A stretch of 50,595 nt of DNA, from contig JAIOPQ010000056.1 in assembly GCA_021413825.1 (NCBI GenBank), positions 1 through 50,595 of the forward strand, read 5' to 3'. Positions within the stretch are counted from its first letter, which is position 1. Each line of letters starts with the position of its first letter. Under the pieces are notes generated by a model. The model was not told the origin of the DNA, searched no databases, and was given only the letters and a program-made list of their open reading frames with translations. The position numbers were made by a program, and so were the translations under genes. Source of the stretch: Spirochaetia bacterium. GTDB lineage: Bacteria > Spirochaetota > Leptospiria > Leptospirales > Leptonemataceae. Shown here in pieces: positions 34,400 to 44,028 of this stretch.

Positions 34400-36283
34400 A
34401 TGTCCCTGCGGCTCCTGGCTCCACTCCTGGATCATCCAGACTATCGTCCTTCCAGGCATCCTAATTATTTTGCCAGCTCTCTGCGTGCCCTGAGGTCCCC
34501 CCTTGAATTGCTGGATCTTGAGACTGGTATCAGACTCCTGCGCGCTGTCATGGATCGCAAGGGGCATATTCTAGTCCTTGGTGATCGCGACGTGGATGGA
34601 GTGAGTTCTGCGGCATTGCTTGGGAATTTTCTACGTGAGCAGCATGTAAAACGGGGAGGAACACTCGATCTCAGGGTTTCTGACCTTGGGGATGACTACG
34701 GCCTTTCAGGTGAATTGTTTCATTCAATACTCGCGTCGCATGCAGATCTAGTTATTTTGCTGGATATGGGATCGTCGCATGGTCCTGAAATTGGCGAACT
34801 CTGTGGTGCAGGCAAAAAAGTAATCGTTCTGGATCATCATCAACTTGGGAATCGTGTTCCAGATTTTGAAGATTGCGCTTTCATCAATCCACAGCGCAAT
34901 ATTGAAGTGCATGAAAACGAAGGCAAGATTCCAACCGTTGGGCTTGCTTTTAAATTTCTATTTGGATATGCGCTTTCCTTCCTGGGCGAATGGGACATAC
35001 AAACAGCAGTTGCGCTGGATGAATTTGGATCGACTGGTTTTGCATTGTATCGGTGTGGCGCGTTAGTCGGCATTGTTCCTGAAAAACCAGAAACTGCGAA
35101 AGTGCTTGAGCCGCAGACCATTGCCTACTTGCGCGCAGAAATTGCAAAGTTTCCGAGCGAGGACGCTTCGCGTATTCCTGTAGTAATCGGGTCGCTCTTG
35201 CTCTGCAGACTAGTTGAAATTCGTCCAAAGCTCCTGGAGTTCCTGCTTTCTCTGGCTGATCTGGTTTCGGTTGGAATGGTCACAGACATGGTTCCTCTAG
35301 TCGGAGAGAACCGTTCGCTTGTGCGATTGGGGCTGGGACTCAGCAAACATCGTAGTACGCGCGGCGTGCCAGGATATCGTGCACTCATGCAGGAACTGGA
35401 CTTACCAAACGATCTCACCGGGCGGGATCTGGCCTGGACTCTTGGTCCAACATTGAACGCCGCAGGTCGCATGGGAAATACAGCTCTAGCTGTGCGTCTG
35501 CTTACGTCTGAATCGCTGGAAGAAGCGCAGCAGTTAGCCGGTGAACTCAAACAACTTAACAAGAAACGCCAGGACAGAACCAAACTGAATGAGAAGATTG
35601 TAACTGCTCATTTTGAAGAGCATCCGACGCGAATAGACAAGCCCTTGATTTTCTGTTATCATCCGGATTTGCAACCCGGTGTTTCTGGAATCATGGCTAC
35701 CCGACTAATGGAACGCCATGGCAAGCCTGTCGTATACATTAATCCAGATGGAAAGTGGGCAAAGGGTTCTGCGCGAAGCGATGGCAGAAATATTCTTCCG
35801 CTGCTCGATCGTGCGGCGCATTTGTTTATTCAGTTTGGGGGGCATCCCGAAGCCGCTGGATTCTCCATCGAATACGAAAAGATTCCAGAACTCGAACTCA
35901 TCCTTGTCAATGCTGCAGGAACAATGGACTTGAGCCCTCCGGTGCGAGCTTTGACTGAACATATTTCACTGCAGCCCAAACAGATCAGCCGCGCTCTACT
36001 TGATGAATTGAAGCGTATGGAACCATTCGGCCCAGGAAATCCTGAGCCTGTAATTCGCATTGTTGGTGCGGAGATTCAAAAGCTGGATTATACAAAAGAT
36101 GGAAAGCATGCTAAGTTTCGGGTGCGCGGATGCGAACCGATTGAATTCGTTGCGTGGAGACAGGCTGATCAATTTCGTGCGCTCACTGATTTACGCGTAA
36201 ATCTCTACGGAATGCTCGAACGCAATCTCTGGGGTAGACGAAACAAAATGCAATTCCGTGTGGATTGGATGAGCCAGGAGTAA
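34400..36283 (+). CDS. recJ: Single-strand-specific exonuclease RecJ
   Basis: A 627-aa DHH-family nuclease that degrades single-stranded DNA 5' to 3' in recombination and mismatch repair. Motif I is LVLGDRDVDGVSSAALL (about 58-74; Arg where most have Tyr/Phe), motif III is VIVLDHHQLG (about 142-151), and a DMGSSHGPE segment supplies another metal ligand. The DHHA1 part carries SARSDGRNILPLL and QFGGHPEAAGFSI (about 455-500), and an OB-fold lies near the C-terminus (about 540-620). Length is slightly above the usual 560-600. Confidence 0.92.
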   Translation: MSLRLLAPLLDHPDYRPSRHPNYFASSLRALRSPLELLDLETGIRLLRAVMDRKGHILVLGDRDVDGVSSAALLGNFLREQHVKRGGTLDLRVSDLGDDYGLSGELFHSILASHADLVILLDMGSSHGPEIGELCGAGKKVIVLDHHQLGNRVPDFEDCAFINPQRNIEVHENEGKIPTVGLAFKFLFGYALSFLGEWDIQTAVALDEFGSTGFALYRCGALVGIVPEKPETAKVLEPQTIAYLRAEIAKFPSEDASRIPVVIGSLLLCRLVEIRPKLLEFLLSLADLVSVGMVTDMVPLVGENRSLVRLGLGLSKHRSTRGVPGYRALMQELDLPNDLTGRDLAWTLGPTLNAAGRMGNTALAVRLLTSESLEEAQQLAGELKQLNKKRQDRTKLNEKIVTAHFEEHPTRIDKPLIFCYHPDLQPGVSGIMATRLMERHGKPVVYINPDGKWAKGSARSDGRNILPLLDRAAHLFIQFGGHPEAAGFSIEYEKIPELELILVNAAGTMDLSPPVRALTEHISLQPKQISRALLDELKRMEPFGPGNPEPVIRIVGAEIQKLDYTKDGKHAKFRVRGCEPIEFVAWRQADQFRALTDLRVNLYGMLERNLWGRRNKMQFRVDWMSQE

Positions 36284-36463
36284 GAGGGTGTGTGGGCGAG
36301 CGTCAGGAGCCGGGAAGGTTATCCGCAGATGGATACAGATGGACGCAGATACGGATCACTGCTTCAGTCTCAGAAGCGAATCGCAATGACCGAACGGTAA
36401 GGCGACGGGGTGCCCGCGCGCTGACGGCCTTAGCAGCACCGTGAGAGGGTCCACTCCAGAGAA

Positions 36464-36976
36464 TTACTTGGCCTGAGGCGCGTCTTTGATGATGTTTGTG
36501 TTCTTTGTGCTAAGGTAGTAAATAACTTCCCATACCTGAGTGGAGCTTTCCAGACCACCGCGTGGAGGCATTACACTCTTAGCTTTAATTGCTTCGCTTG
36601 CGCCCACGCCGTGATTGATGAGTTTTGCAAGCTCCGTTTCCTTAGGTTCCTTGAAATGCAGCCATTCGTTGTCTTTCAGGCTTGGGCAGGCCAGACCTTC
36701 CAGATTTGTTCCATGGCAAGCAGCACATGTTTTGTATGACGTTTCGCCGTTCGATATCGCTTTTGCAGTTCTCTCCGGAACAATATCAATCGTTGGAACA
36801 ACGATGCCCTGTCCGATTCCCTGCCTGTAAGCATTCTGATTGTTCTGGCCCAGGAATCCGTGATAGAAGATGGCATACATGCCACCAGCTACGAAAACCA
36901 ATCCAAACAAGAAGTAGAGCCAGGCAAGCCCGTGCTTGCTGGGTCCTTTTTTAGATGAATGTCCTGCTTCGCTCAT
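36464..36976 (-). CDS. CcoP-like monohaem cytochrome c
   Basis: A 170-aa membrane-anchored cytochrome c, last in the respiratory operon. It has one membrane helix (about 17-40), then a single haem motif CAACH (about 86-90) and a Met-containing VMPPRGG axial-ligand loop near residue 141. CcoP of cbb3 oxidases has two haems; this one has only one, so it is a reduced CcoP or a separate electron carrier. It lies 13 bp after ccoO. The 180 bp between it and the convergent recJ contain no clear gene or terminator. Confidence 0.8.
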   Translation of the reverse strand: MSEAGHSSKKGPSKHGLAWLYFLFGLVFVAGGMYAIFYHGFLGQNNQNAYRQGIGQGIVVPTIDIVPERTAKAISNGETSYKTCAACHGTNLEGLACPSLKDNEWLHFKEPKETELAKLINHGVGASEAIKAKSVMPPRGGLESSTQVWEVIYYLSTKNTNIIKDAPQAK

Positions 36977-36989
36977 AATAATTCCTTAC

Positions 36990-37646
36990 TCAGCGGTAAT
37001 ACGCGCCGTCAAACTGCATGCGTTTCTGACCCAGACTTGATAGATACGCAATGAGCGCATCTCCCCGGCTCTGGCCTTCCAGTCGGTCGAATGAACTCTT
37101 CTGAAACGGATCGGAGAACGGAACGCCGGCTTCCATCATCATACGGATCTTCCATGACAGGAACATAGGTTCTAGCTCTGTTTCTTCAAAAAGATAGGCA
37201 TATGCATGAAAACGATTCTTTAACGTATCTTCCTTTCCACCGCGAATGTATGACTTCAAGGTTGCAGAATCCAGTCGCCCGGCAATCCTTGAGAGATCAG
37301 GTCCAAGGCGTGTGCTACCGCGCATAGCAGGTGTTTCATGCGCATACTCCATGGCCACCGGCATTGGAAAATATCCGTACTTTTCGGCACTTGCGAATCG
37401 GGTTACTTCCCAGCCGAGTGGGCGGAGGTTCTGGGAATGGCAATACTGACATCCCTCCTGGAAATACACTTCCTGTCCCTTGAGAACCAGTGCGTCGTCC
37501 ATGCTCAGCTGAGCATGTGAACCGTAGGAGTGGTTCCTTTCATAAGGAATGCAAACTGCGATTATGTAACCAAGCAGGATGATTCCCACGATTGACCCCA
37601 CGGTCCTGCCGGGTGTCTTAAATAGAGAATCGAATGCGCGCGACAT
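36990..37646 (-). CDS. ccoO: cbb3-type oxidase cytochrome c subunit (CcoO)
   Basis: A 218-aa FixO/CcoO-type monohaem cytochrome c with one N-terminal membrane helix (about 15-35). The haem motif and following residues (EGCQYCHSQNLRPLGWEVTRF) are the clear family signature, as is RLGPDLSRIAGR. Met residues near 166-175 may give the axial ligand. The start overlaps the ccoN-like stop (TAATG). Its natural partner CcoN is present only in a ligand-free form, so this CcoO may no longer feed an oxygen-reducing centre. Confidence 0.87.
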   Translation of the reverse strand: MSRAFDSLFKTPGRTVGSIVGIILLGYIIAVCIPYERNHSYGSHAQLSMDDALVLKGQEVYFQEGCQYCHSQNLRPLGWEVTRFASAEKYGYFPMPVAMEYAHETPAMRGSTRLGPDLSRIAGRLDSATLKSYIRGGKEDTLKNRFHAYAYLFEETELEPMFLSWKIRMMMEAGVPFSDPFQKSSFDRLEGQSRGDALIAYLSSLGQKRMQFDGAYYR

Positions 37647-39109
37647 TAGTGCGCCTCCTGAGAATGAACTTCTTCTTCTGGAAGATGCAGATCGGGTTCC
37701 TTGTATGCTTCTCCGTTACCTCTCCAAACGGAGAGGATTGCAAAAGCCCAGGCGAATAGACTCAAAGCGGTGGACAGATATCCAAACAAATAGAGACCAC
37801 GGAAGCCCAGAAGATATTGCAGGGTTGGCGATGTTGAGGGGTCTGCAAGGTTGCCCGCAAACAGAACGGCCAGATAAGAAGGGTGCGCCAGGGTGCCAGC
37901 ATCGGTTAGCTCTGCTGCTGCAGACCCTTCCACTACACCTTGAACAACGTTAGTCGCTATCAGTAGAAAGGATCCCATTACTGCAAAAAACAACGCAAGT
38001 CCAGCACCGCCACCGGTTGTAGATTTTCCCGTGAAACGCTGTGAGAAGAGCAGGCCGATTCCAGACGCGCCGAGTGCGGTGAGGATTAGAATGTCAGACG
38101 CTATGTCCTGGGAGTTCCACCACGTTAGTCCAACGTGCGCTTGCATGAAACGCGGAAGGGAAATAGCGCGAAGCAGTGTAAGTAGCAGCAGGAAACGAAG
38201 AGTCCAGCGCATGAATGCACCGTCACGATCCAGTTCAACTGCATGTGGCCCGCGTGATATAGTATAGAGCAGGTTCCACGTCCCCATTAGAATCACAACG
38301 GTTAGGGCAATTCCAAAGATGATTCCTGCTGTGGCCGTCTTCTGTGGTCCGGGACCCAGAGCCAGAAAGGCAGATCCGGAAACCGGAATGAGAAATGCCA
38401 TGGTCACAGCTTGAAATTTCAAAGCTCCTTCGTTGTAGATGGGGAGTTTGAGATGAGCTGGAAGCAAATAGTATAACAGTCCGAATAGCGGGAATAAAAC
38501 CAGGAATCCGAGGATTCCCATCCGGTAGAATTCCTGAACAGATGCGTCAGGCATTCCAGCTGTAAGGGGTGTTGAGCCAAACGGGCTGTAGGGGAGGGAA
38601 AGGTTTCCGAGCAAGAACGTTACGGCTCCACCGGCAAATCCAATCAGCACATACAGTGCAGGCGCGCTCAATTCGCTCTTAGCTGAGCGGAGTGCTACAA
38701 CGACGAAAAGTGCAAGCGAAAGGAAATACAGATTATCTGAAACCCAGCTCCATTCGCCGTATTCGCGGCCCTTGTTAAACCCGCAAAGAATCGTAATCAC
38801 GCCGAGTATAAGCGCAAGCTGCTGCAGTGCAAATCCGCTGAGTGCAACCCACTGCCATTTGAGTTCGCCTTCTTTCTGAAGTAGGAAGTAAGACGCAGCC
38901 GTAATGACACCGACCCATCCACCAAATATCAATGCGTTTGTGAAGAGCGGTCGGATGATCCCAAAGCCGAGCACGTCAGGGGATGGAAATCCCATCATCA
39001 ACTGCAGCTGGTTCAACAAACCAAATACAACTGCTACCAGAATCCAGATAACGCCGGCAAACAGGTGCAGGGAAATTACTTTTCTAAAATCGGGTGTAAG
39101 GGCAATCAT
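37646..39109 (-). CDS. CcoN homologue lacking haem/copper ligands
   Basis: A 487-aa protein with about 12 membrane helices, alignable by eye to CcoN along most of its length: RPLFTNALIFG matches RPLHTNAVIFA, REYGEWSW matches KEYAELEW, ASVQEFYRMGILGF matches AMVQWWYGHNAVGF, LLYYLLPAHLKLPIY matches MYYFVPKQAERPVY. The low-spin haem His is Phe56, the CuB His of YGHN is Met197, the HH of AGPHH is replaced at SGSAF (244-248), and the SHYTDWTIGHVH segment is missing its His residues (NSQDIASDILIL). It cannot bind the usual haems or CuB, so it is probably a structural membrane partner for the CcoO and CcoP-like cytochromes. Confidence 0.85.
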   Translation of the reverse strand: MIALTPDFRKVISLHLFAGVIWILVAVVFGLLNQLQLMMGFPSPDVLGFGIIRPLFTNALIFGGWVGVITAASYFLLQKEGELKWQWVALSGFALQQLALILGVITILCGFNKGREYGEWSWVSDNLYFLSLALFVVVALRSAKSELSAPALYVLIGFAGGAVTFLLGNLSLPYSPFGSTPLTAGMPDASVQEFYRMGILGFLVLFPLFGLLYYLLPAHLKLPIYNEGALKFQAVTMAFLIPVSGSAFLALGPGPQKTATAGIIFGIALTVVILMGTWNLLYTISRGPHAVELDRDGAFMRWTLRFLLLLTLLRAISLPRFMQAHVGLTWWNSQDIASDILILTALGASGIGLLFSQRFTGKSTTGGGAGLALFFAVMGSFLLIATNVVQGVVEGSAAAELTDAGTLAHPSYLAVLFAGNLADPSTSPTLQYLLGFRGLYLFGYLSTALSLFAWAFAILSVWRGNGEAYKEPDLHLPEEEVHSQEAH

Positions 39110-40026
39110 TGAGCAATACTCCGGATGAATTCAGACAGAGAAGCCCATTCAGCGTCGGTGAGGCTTGCAAAACTGTCTTGCAGTACGCCACCAGCCGGAT
39201 GCGCGCCTTTAAGTGCGCCACCGCTTCCGATTGAGTCTGAGGTTGCAAAATCACGCGTTGCAATTGCAGCGCGCACGAGATGATACTGGCTGTGCATGTT
39301 TCCCTGGCCTTTGATCAATCCCATTCCATAGGTAATCGATTTACCTTCGCCATGGTTGCCGTGGCAGCTTGCACAATTGTTTGCATAGATAGCTGCACCT
39401 TCACCAGTCATTGGGCGATTCAAGCGCTCTTCGGAGACTGTTCCTGGTGCCAGGTCGGGTTTGATGGCTGCGTATTTGAGCAGGTCTTTGAGTTCTGGCG
39501 CCTTTTCGCGCTCGAGGTTTGGTTTATATCCAATCTCCCATCTGCGCCGATTGTTGGCTGCAAGGTCTTTATAGGTCTTGCGAACTTCGGCCATCTGTGT
39601 TTCTACATTCTTGGACTGCTCAACTGCTTTTTCGCCGGTGAGCGGCTTGCGAATTGAGAAGAGGAAATTGGCCATAGCCCAGCGTCCCGCGTCTGTCAAT
39701 GCCTGGTTTGAATGAGCTTTGAACTTTTCAGTTCCTGCAGTAATTGCTTTGAAATACACAACCGGCGTTTTCTCAGGACCAACGGCTGCTACAAAGTTTG
39801 TAGGTGGAACGGGAAGCCCTGCAGCCTCCGGTCCTTTACCATCCCAGCCTGTGCCGTGACAGTTCTGGCATCCCTGCTGTGCATACAGCAAAGATCCCAT
39901 GAACATTTGATCATCAGATGTTCGGTAGGGGCGAACGTCTGTTAGCCCCGATTTTTTACAGCCAATTGCTGCGACCGCAAGGGCCATTAATAGTATATGT
40001 TTCGAATTCACGATGATTGTCCTCAT
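39106..40026 (-). CDS. Dihaem cytochrome c lipoprotein
   Basis: A 306-aa lipoprotein (leader LLMALAVAAIGC; lipobox AIGC) with two cytochrome c domains. The first has CQNCH (about residue 54) and the second CASCH (about 220), separated by a charged helical linker (about 130-190). ATG 40026 overlaps the actF stop (ATGA), and the gene's own stop overlaps the ccoN-like start (ATGA). Its position between alternative complex III and the cbb3-like genes suggests that it passes electrons from ActA/ActE onward. Confidence 0.85.
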   Translation of the reverse strand: MRTIIVNSKHILLMALAVAAIGCKKSGLTDVRPYRTSDDQMFMGSLLYAQQGCQNCHGTGWDGKGPEAAGLPVPPTNFVAAVGPEKTPVVYFKAITAGTEKFKAHSNQALTDAGRWAMANFLFSIRKPLTGEKAVEQSKNVETQMAEVRKTYKDLAANNRRRWEIGYKPNLEREKAPELKDLLKYAAIKPDLAPGTVSEERLNRPMTGEGAAIYANNCASCHGNHGEGKSITYGMGLIKGQGNMHSQYHLVRAAIATRDFATSDSIGSGGALKGAHPAGGVLQDSFASLTDAEWASLSEFIRSIAQ

Positions 40027-41270
40027 TGATGCCAGTGGAGGCATTCCTCCAGTCGTGGGTCTCCCTTAGGAATGAGCGAAGTGCGAGTCATTGCTGAGCC
40101 AACAATCCAGATAAAGCTACCGGCGACCACAAGCAGCGGGCCAAGCTCCTGCCAGGAGAACATAATGAAGTGTCCATTGTCCAGTGTCGGGTATGTTACC
40201 CAGTATACGTCAATGACCTGACCTACTAGAACTGCAACAGATACGCTTGCCAGATGGTTCAAGTTGCGCTTCCACTTGCGCTGAATGATCATAAAGAAAG
40301 GAACAAGGAAACGAACCACAACCAGAAGCAATGCTACACCGCCCCATGGTTGGAAACCCATGGTTGGCGAGTAGATGCGTTTGTGGTAGAAGACGGTTTC
40401 TTCCGGAATGTGCGCATACCAGATCAATAGGAACTGGCAGATCATTACATAAGCCCAGAAAATCGAATGTCCCCACATGTATTTGCCCATGTCATGATAG
40501 TGATTTTCGTTGAGTGAATCGCCAAAGTAGCCAGCACCTTTCAAATACCAGATCCAGAGGATAATAGAGGAGAAGGCTGTCAGTGCCAGTCCGGCATAGC
40601 AATAGGGTGCCCACATGGTTGAGAACCAGTGTGGCTCAAGACTCATACTAAGATCCCATGAGTTTGCTGAATAGCTGAGGGCAAAAAGAATTACAAATAC
40701 CGCAGACCATTTTGCAAGTGATCGCGTGATTGAAATGGACGGATTGGAATCCTGGGAGGTAGACTTCTTCCAGAGAATAAAACCAAATGCAAGCCACAGA
40801 AGGACAAAGAAGATATTTCTGCCCACGAAGAATCCTGGATTGAGCCAGGGTCGCTTAACGGCCAGCAGGTGATCGTTTGGATCAGCCGGATGCACCCAAT
40901 GACTGAACACAGAACCCATTCCAAGGAAGACCACAATCATCAGGACCAAAACGATAGGTAGGAACCAGAAATAGTTTTCTGCAATTCTACGAATACTCAC
41001 GCACCAGGCAGCACCGGCCAGATGGTTGAAAGCTACGAAGTAAACGCCGCCTAACGCCAATGGAAGTGCAACTTGCAATGCAAGGTGAAGTGACATGAAC
41101 AGACGAGGATTGGCTGCCTCATGTCCACCGTGTGCCGCCTCGCTTGGATGCCAGACAAAAAGGAACTGCAGGCCGATCAAAACCATGCCTGCCAGAATCA
41201 AGCCCATGCAGATCATTCGCAGTTTGGGTGAGAATTGGAAGTTTAATGCTTTTTCTTCAGGAAGTTTCAT
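40023..41270 (-). CDS. actF: Alternative complex III subunit ActF
   Basis: A 415-aa integral membrane protein with about ten helices, homologous to the ActC/NrfD-related ActF of alternative complex III. Characteristic stretches are SMSLEPHWFSTMWAPYCYAG, GKYMWGHSIFWAYVMICQFLLIWYAHIPEE and ELGPLLVVAGSFIW. It helps to form the quinol side of the complex with ActC. It lies 17 bp after actE. Confidence 0.92.
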   Translation of the reverse strand: MKLPEEKALNFQFSPKLRMICMGLILAGMVLIGLQFLFVWHPSEAAHGGHEAANPRLFMSLHLALQVALPLALGGVYFVAFNHLAGAAWCVSIRRIAENYFWFLPIVLVLMIVVFLGMGSVFSHWVHPADPNDHLLAVKRPWLNPGFFVGRNIFFVLLWLAFGFILWKKSTSQDSNPSISITRSLAKWSAVFVILFALSYSANSWDLSMSLEPHWFSTMWAPYCYAGLALTAFSSIILWIWYLKGAGYFGDSLNENHYHDMGKYMWGHSIFWAYVMICQFLLIWYAHIPEETVFYHKRIYSPTMGFQPWGGVALLLVVVRFLVPFFMIIQRKWKRNLNHLASVSVAVLVGQVIDVYWVTYPTLDNGHFIMFSWQELGPLLVVAGSFIWIVGSAMTRTSLIPKGDPRLEECLHWHQ

Positions 41271-41287
41271 AATTTCTCAATCGAAGT

Positions 41288-41938
41288 TTAGTTCGATGCC
41301 CCCTTTTTCTGGAGCACGCGCACATAGTGAATGATGGCCCAGCGGTCAGCCGGACGAACCTGCGCTGCATATGGGAGCATGTTTCCACGACCCATAGTGA
41401 TCATATGGAAGATCTTTCCATCTGGCCAATCTTTAGCTGCGCCCGAAATCAACGACGGTGGTGCAGTCATACGAGGAATTACAGGACCATCGCCTTCGCC
41501 CAGGTGACCATGACATACAGAGCAGTAGACCTCAAACTCTGCCTGTCCGCGTTCAAGAACGGCAGCCGTAAGGGGCAGGGGGTTTTTCAGATTTGCGCCA
41601 GCCAGATCTATCTCTGCCTGGGTGTAAGGATACGGATCATAACCGCGCGGCACCGTTCCTTCCGGAGGTACGCGAATGGATGAGCCTGGTCCGCCAAACA
41701 CCTCGTTTTGATCTGCGCCCTTTAATAGGTTAACTTTGATATCAGCCAGCGTGGTTGTGTCTTCGCGCTGCGCCTTTACAAAAGATTGATCGTGCATATC
41801 CAGGAACCAGTGAATCCCGGAAACGTTTGAATGATAGCGGCCGCCAGTAACGACCCAGATGAGTCCCCAGAAGGCGCCCATGAATACGATCGCCAGGGTC
41901 CAGCGAGTTATCAGTGATTTTTTCTCTTCCTGCGTCAT
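41288..41938 (-). CDS. actE: Alternative complex III cytochrome c subunit ActE
   Basis: A 216-aa monohaem cytochrome c with one N-terminal membrane helix (about 12-30), then an extended segment and the haem motif CSVCH (about residue 139), followed by GHLGEGDGPVIPRM and an axial Met in GRGNMLPYA (about 187). This matches ActE, a peripheral electron-accepting subunit. It sits 17 bp after actD. Confidence 0.9.
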   Translation of the reverse strand: MTQEEKKSLITRWTLAIVFMGAFWGLIWVVTGGRYHSNVSGIHWFLDMHDQSFVKAQREDTTTLADIKVNLLKGADQNEVFGGPGSSIRVPPEGTVPRGYDPYPYTQAEIDLAGANLKNPLPLTAAVLERGQAEFEVYCSVCHGHLGEGDGPVIPRMTAPPSLISGAAKDWPDGKIFHMITMGRGNMLPYAAQVRPADRWAIIHYVRVLQKKGASN

Positions 41939-41955
41939 GATGATCCTTACTTATT

Positions 41956-42627
41956 TCAGTACGGGCTTTTCTCGTCGACTGCTGTGATTTCCTGGGCGCC
42001 AAGCGAAGTTAAAAACGCTTTTGCACCTTCTTCGGAGTAACCCGCAGAGATAGCCGGAATCCAGAGTGCGAACTTGTCATTTGTGATATCTTTGTGAAGC
42101 GGCTTGCGGAACGGTCTGGGCATTTTGCTCAGTAGCATCAACGTTGCTGCTGTAAACTGACCACCAAGTAGAACCGTTAGCTCGAAGCAAATGGGAACCA
42201 TGGCAGGCCAGCTGAATGTGGACTTTCCGCCAATGTTCAGCGGATACGAGTTCATGTAAGGAATTGTGCTGAGTTGCTCATGCACACCGTACTGAAGCAA
42301 GAACGCTAACGTAGTTCCAGTCATTCCCATAAAGAATGTTACAAAGGGAAGTTTGGATCTATGCAAACCCATGTCGAATTCCAATCCGTGGACTGGAAAC
42401 GGAGTCAGGCAATCGAACTTTGTATAACCTTTCTCATGAGCTGCTTTAGCAGCCTGCTTGATTTTTTCGCCTGTATCAAACAAGCCAAAGACGCCTTTGC
42501 GTGTTTCCAGATATTGATACTCAAATAAGCGATCTACTGCCCTGTGAACGCCGGGAAGTATCCCGCCGAACAAACGGTCAAGCAACCGCTCCAGAGGCTG
42601 AAAGAGTGAATCCAGTTTTTCCAACAT
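41956..42627 (-). CDS. actD: Alternative complex III subunit ActD (DUF3341)
   Basis: A 223-aa DUF3341 protein with two membrane helices (about 90-110 and 145-170). FDCLTPFPVHGLEFDMGLHRSKLPFVTF and the IGGKSTFSWPAMVPICFEL stretch are family-specific. The first 60 residues are an N-terminal extension relative to many ActD proteins. It lies 2 bp after actC. Confidence 0.92.
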   Translation of the reverse strand: MLEKLDSLFQPLERLLDRLFGGILPGVHRAVDRLFEYQYLETRKGVFGLFDTGEKIKQAAKAAHEKGYTKFDCLTPFPVHGLEFDMGLHRSKLPFVTFFMGMTGTTLAFLLQYGVHEQLSTIPYMNSYPLNIGGKSTFSWPAMVPICFELTVLLGGQFTAATLMLLSKMPRPFRKPLHKDITNDKFALWIPAISAGYSEEGAKAFLTSLGAQEITAVDEKSPY

Positions 42628-42629
42628 AA

Positions 42630-44027
42630 TCAGTGACCGAATCCTTTCGCATCAGGCGACTTGATAGTCGCTTTGATTTCCGCGATTGCAATTGTTGGGA
42701 AGAAGCGAGCAAACAACAGGAACATTGTGAAGAACATTCCAAATGATCCAAATAGCATGATTGTATCATGCACTGTGAACACATACATGTCCCAGCTCGA
42801 TGGGAGATAATCCCGATGCAGCGACGTAACGATAATTACAAAACGCTCGAACCACATACCAATGTTGATGAAGATCGAAATGATCCAGAGAGCAACGGGG
42901 TTGGTTCTGATTTTTTTGAACCAGAAGAGCTGTGGGGAGATAACATTGCAGGATACCATGATCCAGTAAGACCACCAGTAAGGGCCAAAGGCGCGGTTGA
43001 TAAATGCAAATCCTTCAAACTCGCTTCCGCCATACCATGCAATGAAGAATTCAGTTCCGTAAGCAAGGCCTACGAGGGAGCCCGTCAGAGTACAAATCTT
43101 AGCCATGTTCTCAAGATGCTTCAGCGTAATATACTCCGTTAAGCGGAATACCTCGCGCATTACAATCAACAGAGTAAGCACCATGCCGAATCCAGAGAAT
43201 ACAGCACCCAGAACAAAGTATGGTGGGAAGATTGTTGCATGCCACCCTGGAATCACGGAAGTCGCGAAATCGAAGGATACGATTGAGTGAACCGAGAATA
43301 CCAGTGGCATTGACAGGCCGGAGAGAATCATTACGACAGCTTCATAGTGCGCCCAGGCGCGGGTTGATCCAACCCAGCCAAATGACAGAATTGAATAGGC
43401 AACCTTACGAACTTTCTGGCCAGGAGAATCTTCCACAATGCGATCGCGAATGGACGCAAAGTCCGGAATCAGACCAATGTACCAGAATACGAGCGACGTG
43501 ATGAAGTAAGTTGAAATCGCAAATTCATCCCAGGTCAGTGGAGAGCGGAAGTTTGGCCAGAGAACACCACGCTCGTTTGGATAGGGAAGGGCCCAGAAGA
43601 TCACCCATGTGCGACCTACGTGAACGGTAACAAAGAATGCGGCAGTAAGCACGCTAAAGATGGTCATGGCTTCTGCAGCACGGTTGATCCCGGTTCTCCA
43701 TTGCTGGCGGAATACATAGAGAATCGCAGAAATCAGAGTTCCGGCATGCCCAATACCAATCCAGAAAACGAAATTGATAATGAAACTTCCCCAACCAACC
43801 GGGATATTCAGACCAAGGCGACCCATTCCGGAGCCGACTACATTCAACGCTTCACTGATAAAGATTGAGAAGGTTACAATTGCAACAGCAAGAGAGATTC
43901 CCCAGGCTTTGGTCGGGAACGTTTCAAGCGGGCGCGAAATTTCCGCGTTCGCATCTTTATACTTTTTCCCCCCCTGTACAAGCTCGGGGTGTATATATTC
44001 TAAATCTTCTTTTGTGACCGTAGACAT
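42630..44027 (-). CDS. actC: Alternative complex III quinol-binding subunit ActC
   Basis: A 465-aa NrfD/PsrC-family membrane protein with about ten helices. Family features include WGSFIINFVFWIGIGHAGTLISAILYVFRQ, NRAAEAMTIFSV, GRTWVIFWALPYPNERG and VFSVHSIVSFDFATSVIPGWHATIFPPYF. It carries the presumed quinol-oxidising site next to ActB. It is 1 bp after actB and 2 bp before actD. Confidence 0.95.
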   Translation of the reverse strand: MSTVTKEDLEYIHPELVQGGKKYKDANAEISRPLETFPTKAWGISLAVAIVTFSIFISEALNVVGSGMGRLGLNIPVGWGSFIINFVFWIGIGHAGTLISAILYVFRQQWRTGINRAAEAMTIFSVLTAAFFVTVHVGRTWVIFWALPYPNERGVLWPNFRSPLTWDEFAISTYFITSLVFWYIGLIPDFASIRDRIVEDSPGQKVRKVAYSILSFGWVGSTRAWAHYEAVVMILSGLSMPLVFSVHSIVSFDFATSVIPGWHATIFPPYFVLGAVFSGFGMVLTLLIVMREVFRLTEYITLKHLENMAKICTLTGSLVGLAYGTEFFIAWYGGSEFEGFAFINRAFGPYWWSYWIMVSCNVISPQLFWFKKIRTNPVALWIISIFINIGMWFERFVIIVTSLHRDYLPSSWDMYVFTVHDTIMLFGSFGMFFTMFLLFARFFPTIAIAEIKATIKSPDAKGFGH

Positions 44028-44028
44028 A

